Source: Pachypanchax playfairii
Taxonomy: Eukaryota; Chordata; Actinopteri; Cyprinodontiformes; Aplocheilidae
Reading direction: 5' to 3'
Assembly: GCA_006937955.1 (NCBI GenBank)
Contig: SSNP01000013.1
Coordinates: 7,095,968 to 7,159,967, forward strand
DNA length: 64,000 nt
A program made the position numbers and the translations under genes. Position 1 is the stretch's first letter. Each line of letters starts with the position of its first letter. Below are positions 60,508 through 64,000 of the stretch, piece by piece. The notes beneath the pieces were generated by a model. The model did no database searches. It was given only the letters and a program-made list of their open reading frames with translations, and was not told the origin of the DNA.

Positions 60508-63500
60508 CTGTAATGAGAAGCAGGATGTGGGTGAGGAGAAGAAGAGAAAACAGATGAACTGATGTGTAAAAGCTCCGCCCCCCCAAAAAACAGAAAGAAA
60601 AACAATATACACTGAAAACCTTAATAATTAGGCGGTGCCTTGTTTTTACAAACATTATTGCATATCATTAGCTCATTTTTCTAACAAATATTCTTGTTGT
60701 GCTGACACGCTGCTACACACAGATTACACTGTGAAGGAAAACTGAGGCGTGTGATGCATGTATGGAACTCAAACACACAACCTAACCTGCTTGTGTTTTT
60801 AGGAAAACAGATGGTGGAAGTTATTTGAAGAGTTCCGTGTTTGATTTGAAGAAAACTTGTGAAATCTCTTCTGTCCTGGGATGCAACGTTTGTTCAGATA
60901 ACATCTGGCCTATAAACACTTACAATAATGTTCAAAACAAAAAGTAAAACTGGTCTAAATCTGTTTATCGATTCATGTATGTGTGTTGGGCTGCAGAAGA
61001 CCTGTGAGTTACAGAAACAAGGTGACCGAAACCACAAATGACTGTTTATTAGATAAGGGTTGGTGCTGACTGCCTAATTTAGGTTTGATTGATTTTCAGT
61101 TACCTTCTGATGACTTCTTCTTCTGACTGAAGAGCAAAACAGGCAAAGTAAAGAAGAAATCGTTCCCACAAGTGGCTGAGTTTATCTGACTGGCGCTGCT
61201 GAGAGCGGTGGCGTCTGTGGATTCCAAAGGAACGGGGTTATCAGAGCACAGGAAGACTTCAATGGGTCCATTGATGCTACTGATGTGGATCTGGAGGCTC
61301 TGAGCAGGAAACAAGCAGATTTGCTGTTATGACAACAGCTTTGTGATGAGGATGGAGCAGAGAAAGAACTCCTGAGTTTTAGATCCATGTACCTCTGATG
61401 GATGCGAGACTTGGACTTTTGTCTCTGCCAGAGCTTTGATCACCATCACGGTCTGATCTTTTAAACTTGGAATCCTCCTGATATCCTCATATGTCAAATA
61501 GTTATATGTGATCCATGGAGTCAGGGAAAACACAGAAACCTCATTTATCATAACTTAGACTCATCAAATTAAACAAAATGGAAAAAAAGAGTTTCTTTGC
61601 GCGCAGAAGAATGTAAACGTGCCGTAAACAGTATCTGTCAGAAAAAGGAGGAACAGAGAATAACAAATGGATCAAAATGCATCTATTTGGCATATATTCT
61701 ATGTATAGAGTGTATATAGTATATAGTGAAACCACTTGAGTTGAAAAAGTCAGCGAACCCATCAGCCATGTTGTGATGTCATCGAATGAATGTGTCTTGT
61801 CTTAAAGTTATAATTGGTAATCCTGTTCAGAAACACTTTTTTTTATACTGGGTGAAAAGGTCCTTCCATACTGAGACTAGTCAATGCATTGTGTATTCAT
61901 AAAAAGGAGCGAAAAAAATCCGACCTCTCTGAGACTTGCAAGCCTACAATAACTCTGACCAACCACGGTCATCCGCACCGGATGGCGGTGATTGGTCATT
62001 TCCAGGAAGAGGAGAGGAACCAATCAGATACCTTGCCTGCACCCCTTCTATCACGCCCTCTCGCTCCTCGCTACTTGTCACGGCTCGCCCCGCTAAACTG
62101 CCAAAAAAAAGAAAGTCAGAGGCAGAAAAACCTGCTACGAGAAAAGCTCTCAAACGAGAGTCAACACTGGTAAAGCTGAGTACCCTGCTGAGTTCTGCCG
62201 GCAGATGCGAGTTCCAAGTTTGGGGGGGGGGGCGCGGCTTGAAGCAAGTCCATGGTGGGAAGGGGGAGGGGTTTAGAGGAGCTCCTAGTTTTAAATCTTG
62301 CTAGCTCTCGAACATTACCAACTCCAACTTTAAGGTGCGTTCACACCGAACGCATTTGAAGTGACCAGAGCATCAGGTTTACATGTAAAGTTAATGTAGA
62401 AGTGCGATGACACAATGACGCGCGACCGGGAGTCCCGCGATGCTTCAGAAGCAGATTTGCTGCGCGAAAACTCTTTTCTACCCAATTTGCGCGAATCACG
62501 CGCTTGACGCTGAAGTTAGAAAAATCTCAACTCCGGCGTCAAGTCGTGCCGCGTCAACCAATCAGGAGCCTGATGACATCATACTCTGACCCAGTTCACA
62601 GGAGCAGGTCCTGACCCGGTCAAGCCGCGCAAAAGCCAACAAGCCCGACTACTGTCCCGCTGCTCTCTCTGAAACATTCATGAAATCTGTTTGAAGTCTA
62701 ACATTTAACTTTATTAATCAGTAAAAACACTAACACTATTGTTGCTAATTAGCTACATGTATGGCGTTTCTCCACTGGCATCTACTCAGCCCCGCCCACC
62801 ACCACATGGCTTTGATTTGATGATTTGAGAGCATTTCCACTTTCCATTTTGGGGGTTGGCATGCAGATTTTTAGTGCCACCTCAGGAGATGGGACGATCA
62901 GGGCGGAGTTGAGCCGCAGCGCTTGTTGTGCAGTGATTGGCTATGATAGATGATGACACTAGAATGCCCACCTCCTCACTGCTGGCCTCTGATTAGTTTG
63001 GCGAAGAGCCAGAAGTTTAATACCTAAACTCTTGAAAACTTTTTTTGCAACTGCTTGTGCTACAATTAAACATGCAGAGTCAACGGAGCAGGTAAAAATG
63101 TTCCCGTCTTTGGTGGCTGAAGAAACGATAAAGGGAGAGTTGGATGGAGCGACACGAATCATGAATGTTTTTAAACAACTCTCGGACTCTGTGGCCGCTC
63201 ATGGCGTTCAGTTGACTTTGAAGCGGCGTCAAGAGAAGCTGAAGAAGATGAAAGCAGACTACCATGCTGGGAAACAGCAGCGCAAAACCCCGCCCTCATT
63301 CACGCCTTCGCCCACACTTCACTGAACACAATGGAAACAACACGATACGAGCCGTATCGAGTCGGGGGGAATCGCGCGGGGCTGAATAGATACCTGTGGA
63401 AAAGCATCAGTTATAAATGACATGAGCTTCTTTTTTTGGACAAAATAGTGTAAACAAAGGAAGGACGTTCTTCATTGAAATGTGTGATTAAAGATTCCTA

Positions 63501-63783
63501 AAACAAATAAGATCATTTTAGCTTTAATATCATATGTTTGGTTAAAATTGCGTCAGACACCCTTTAAGGACCAACAATAAGTTACTTTTCCAATAATATC
63601 TGTGACTCAAACTCCCCAGAACACCAACAGAACAAAAGACTTGTAAACAAAGGATATCTGTGAAAGTGATACTCCTCACTCTGTTTTCTTATCTGCTGTG
63701 TATAACTGGCTATCAGCTCATCCAGCTTCTTCTCTTGCTCGACGAGTTCGTTTTTTCTTTCTTTAAAATTCAACCTCTCACCC
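60286..63783 (-). CDS. E2F1/2/3-class transcription factor, 3' half (exons on minus strand)
   Basis: Transcription factor of the E2F family, nuclear, acting with a DP partner on cell-cycle promoters and restrained by pocket proteins. Four exons: 63658-63783 (coiled coil, EQEKKLDELIASYTQQI), 61393-61507 and 61104-61299 (marked box, LTYEDIRRI ... LKDQTVMVIKA ... SLQIHISSINGPIEVFLC), and 60286-60507 (pocket-binding motif EDYLPSLAEDEGISDLF). Phases agree at every joint. The DNA-binding exons lie beyond 64000. The C-terminal motif is closest to E2F3; KDQTVMVIKA also resembles E2F1, so I give no symbol. Odd points: an AT-AC intron, a C9 tract that ends the frame at 60389, and a stop directly after DLF. 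It could be a live gene with an assembly error or a damaged paralogue. Confidence 0.85.
61104..61299 (-). CDS. E2F exon: marked box, second part
   Basis: 196 bp, 65 codons plus one base. SLQIHISSINGPIEVFLCSD matches the family's SLQIHL.STQGPIEVYLC. The rest is a variable linker ending KKKSSE. Acceptor CTGCTCAG|AGC, donor GAAG|GTAACT. Confidence 0.85.
61393..61507 (-). CDS. E2F exon: marked box, first part
   Basis: 115 bp: one base completes the split Arg, then 38 codons from YNYLTYEDIRR to SHPSE. It aligns with the AYVTYQDI...LKDQTVIVVKAP stretch of other E2Fs. It starts after GGATCAC (an AC acceptor) and ends GAG|GTACAT. Confidence 0.85.
61801..62334. mobile_element. MITE in the E2F intron (CTTAAAGTT ends)
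   Basis: The left end CTTAAAGTTATAATTGGTAA faces the right end TTACCAACTCCAACTTTAAG, imperfect inverted repeats. The interior has a plus reading KKRKSEAEKPATRKALKRES, a remnant common in fish repeats; not a host gene. Confidence 0.65.
62335..62760. mobile_element. Harbinger-type MITE fragment in the E2F intron
   Basis: Starts GTGCGTTCACACCGAACGC, a familiar fish Harbinger-type terminus, and continues TTTACATGTAAAGTTAATG and CCAATCAGGAGCC. The right end is missing where the next element begins. Confidence 0.5.
62762..63407 (+). mobile_element. Harbinger-type element with Myb/SANT remnant in the E2F intron
   Basis: The left end TCCACTGGCATCTACTCAG and the right end CTGAATAGATACCTGTGGA pair as imperfect inverted repeats, with mirrored CAGCCCCGC. 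The plus strand at 63100-63290 reads AEETIKGELDGATRIMNVF, then QLSDSVAAHG and KRRQEKLKKMKADY. This matches the Myb/SANT-like domain of the second Harbinger protein. No nuclease ORF remains. Confidence 0.65.
63658..63783 (-). CDS. E2F exon: coiled-coil segment
   Basis: 126 bp, one base of a split codon, 41 codons, then two bases of a split Arg. It encodes GERLNFKERKNELVEQ and EKKLDELIASYTQQIRK; LDELI aligns with the leucine-zipper/dimerisation region of other E2Fs. The acceptor is TGTTCACAG|G, and the donor is |ATATCCTT, a U12-type signal. Confidence 0.82.
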
Positions 63784-64000
63784 CTGTGAACACACAACAT
63801 ACAAAGAAGTTAACAGACACACACTGCATACCTCAAACCTACAGTATGAAAAAAGTCAGGACATGTCCAAGATGTCCAATCTGAAGCACAATACCAGCAT
63901 CCACAGGAAGTGGTAGTTGTTTCAGTGAGGTTTGCTTTATTTTTGATGATATTAAATGCTGGAAATGTATTTTGGACACTGAGAATTTATGTGTAACTAC

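Larger units (their letters stand above)
61508..63657 (-). other. U12-type AT-AC intron of the E2F gene
   Basis: The 2150-bp intron begins ATATCCTT and ends CCATGGATCAC on the minus strand. A TTCCCTGAC branch site matches the U12 consensus TTCCTTRAY at 8 of 9, and the branch A (61521) is 13 nt from the AC end. No AG acceptor lies near the exon start. Joining the exons this way gives ...SEEYHFHR|YNYLTYEDI with exactly the spacing seen in other E2Fs. Confidence 0.8.

Noticed and set aside
61508..61560. Conventional AG acceptor for the E2F marked-box exon
   Set aside because: The only AGs nearby (for example at AATGAG|GTTTC) lack a pyrimidine tract and would add residues that break the conserved spacing; the AC acceptor fits both signal and spacing.
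1..64000. CRISPR arrays, operons, phage modules
   Set aside because: No direct-repeat/spacer pattern and no prokaryotic gene arrangement; tandem arrays present are microsatellites or satellites.

Overview
The window looks like an AT-rich, TE-dense vertebrate nuclear region, most likely from a ray-finned (teleost) fish. It has no operons and no bacterial-type gene packing. It does have split genes, tRNA-derived SINEs, LINE 3' fragments, long GT/GGAA microsatellites, many short DNA-transposon derivatives (MITEs) and Tc1 elements of the kind typical of fish. The species cannot be named from the sequence alone.

Only one host gene is recognisable. It is the 3' half of an E2F1/2/3-class transcription-factor gene on the minus strand (about 60286-63783), and its 5' exons lie beyond position 64000. 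Four coding exons can be placed: coiled coil, two marked-box exons and a C-terminal transactivation/pocket-binding exon. The phases join cleanly. The intron between the coiled-coil exon and the first marked-box exon has AT-AC termini with U12-type splice signals. In the last exon a run of nine C puts the conserved C-terminal motif out of frame.

The other coding sequences are two almost identical, apparently full-length and intact Tc1/mariner transposons at 40276-41874 and 48312-49913. Each has 200-bp terminal inverted repeats, a TA duplication and an uninterrupted DD34E transposase of 339 or 340 aa. The first sits in a CCATAG-type satellite. The second sits inside the terminal repeat of a MITE whose uninterrupted sister copy lies 4 kb away in inverted orientation.

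Region by region: 0-16 kb holds foldback and short MITEs, a candidate minus-strand promoter/exon with CCAAT boxes near 12.7-13.2 kb, and a 362-bp tandem duplication fused to GT arrays. 16-24 kb holds SINEs, a decayed Tc1 of another lineage split by a Harbinger-type MITE, and a hAT MITE with an 8-bp duplication inside a large inverted repeat. 24-39 kb is mostly unannotated sequence with LINE and MITE pieces. 39-51 kb contains the Tc1 pair and the MITE/SINE cluster. 51-60 kb is sparse and includes an octamer-motif cluster and a promoter-like CpG-bearing segment. 60-64 kb is the E2F gene, with three MITE-like elements in its U12-type intron.

Most of the sequence outside these features is ordinary non-coding DNA. 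No tRNA gene, rRNA gene, CRISPR array or wholly new multi-gene system was found.
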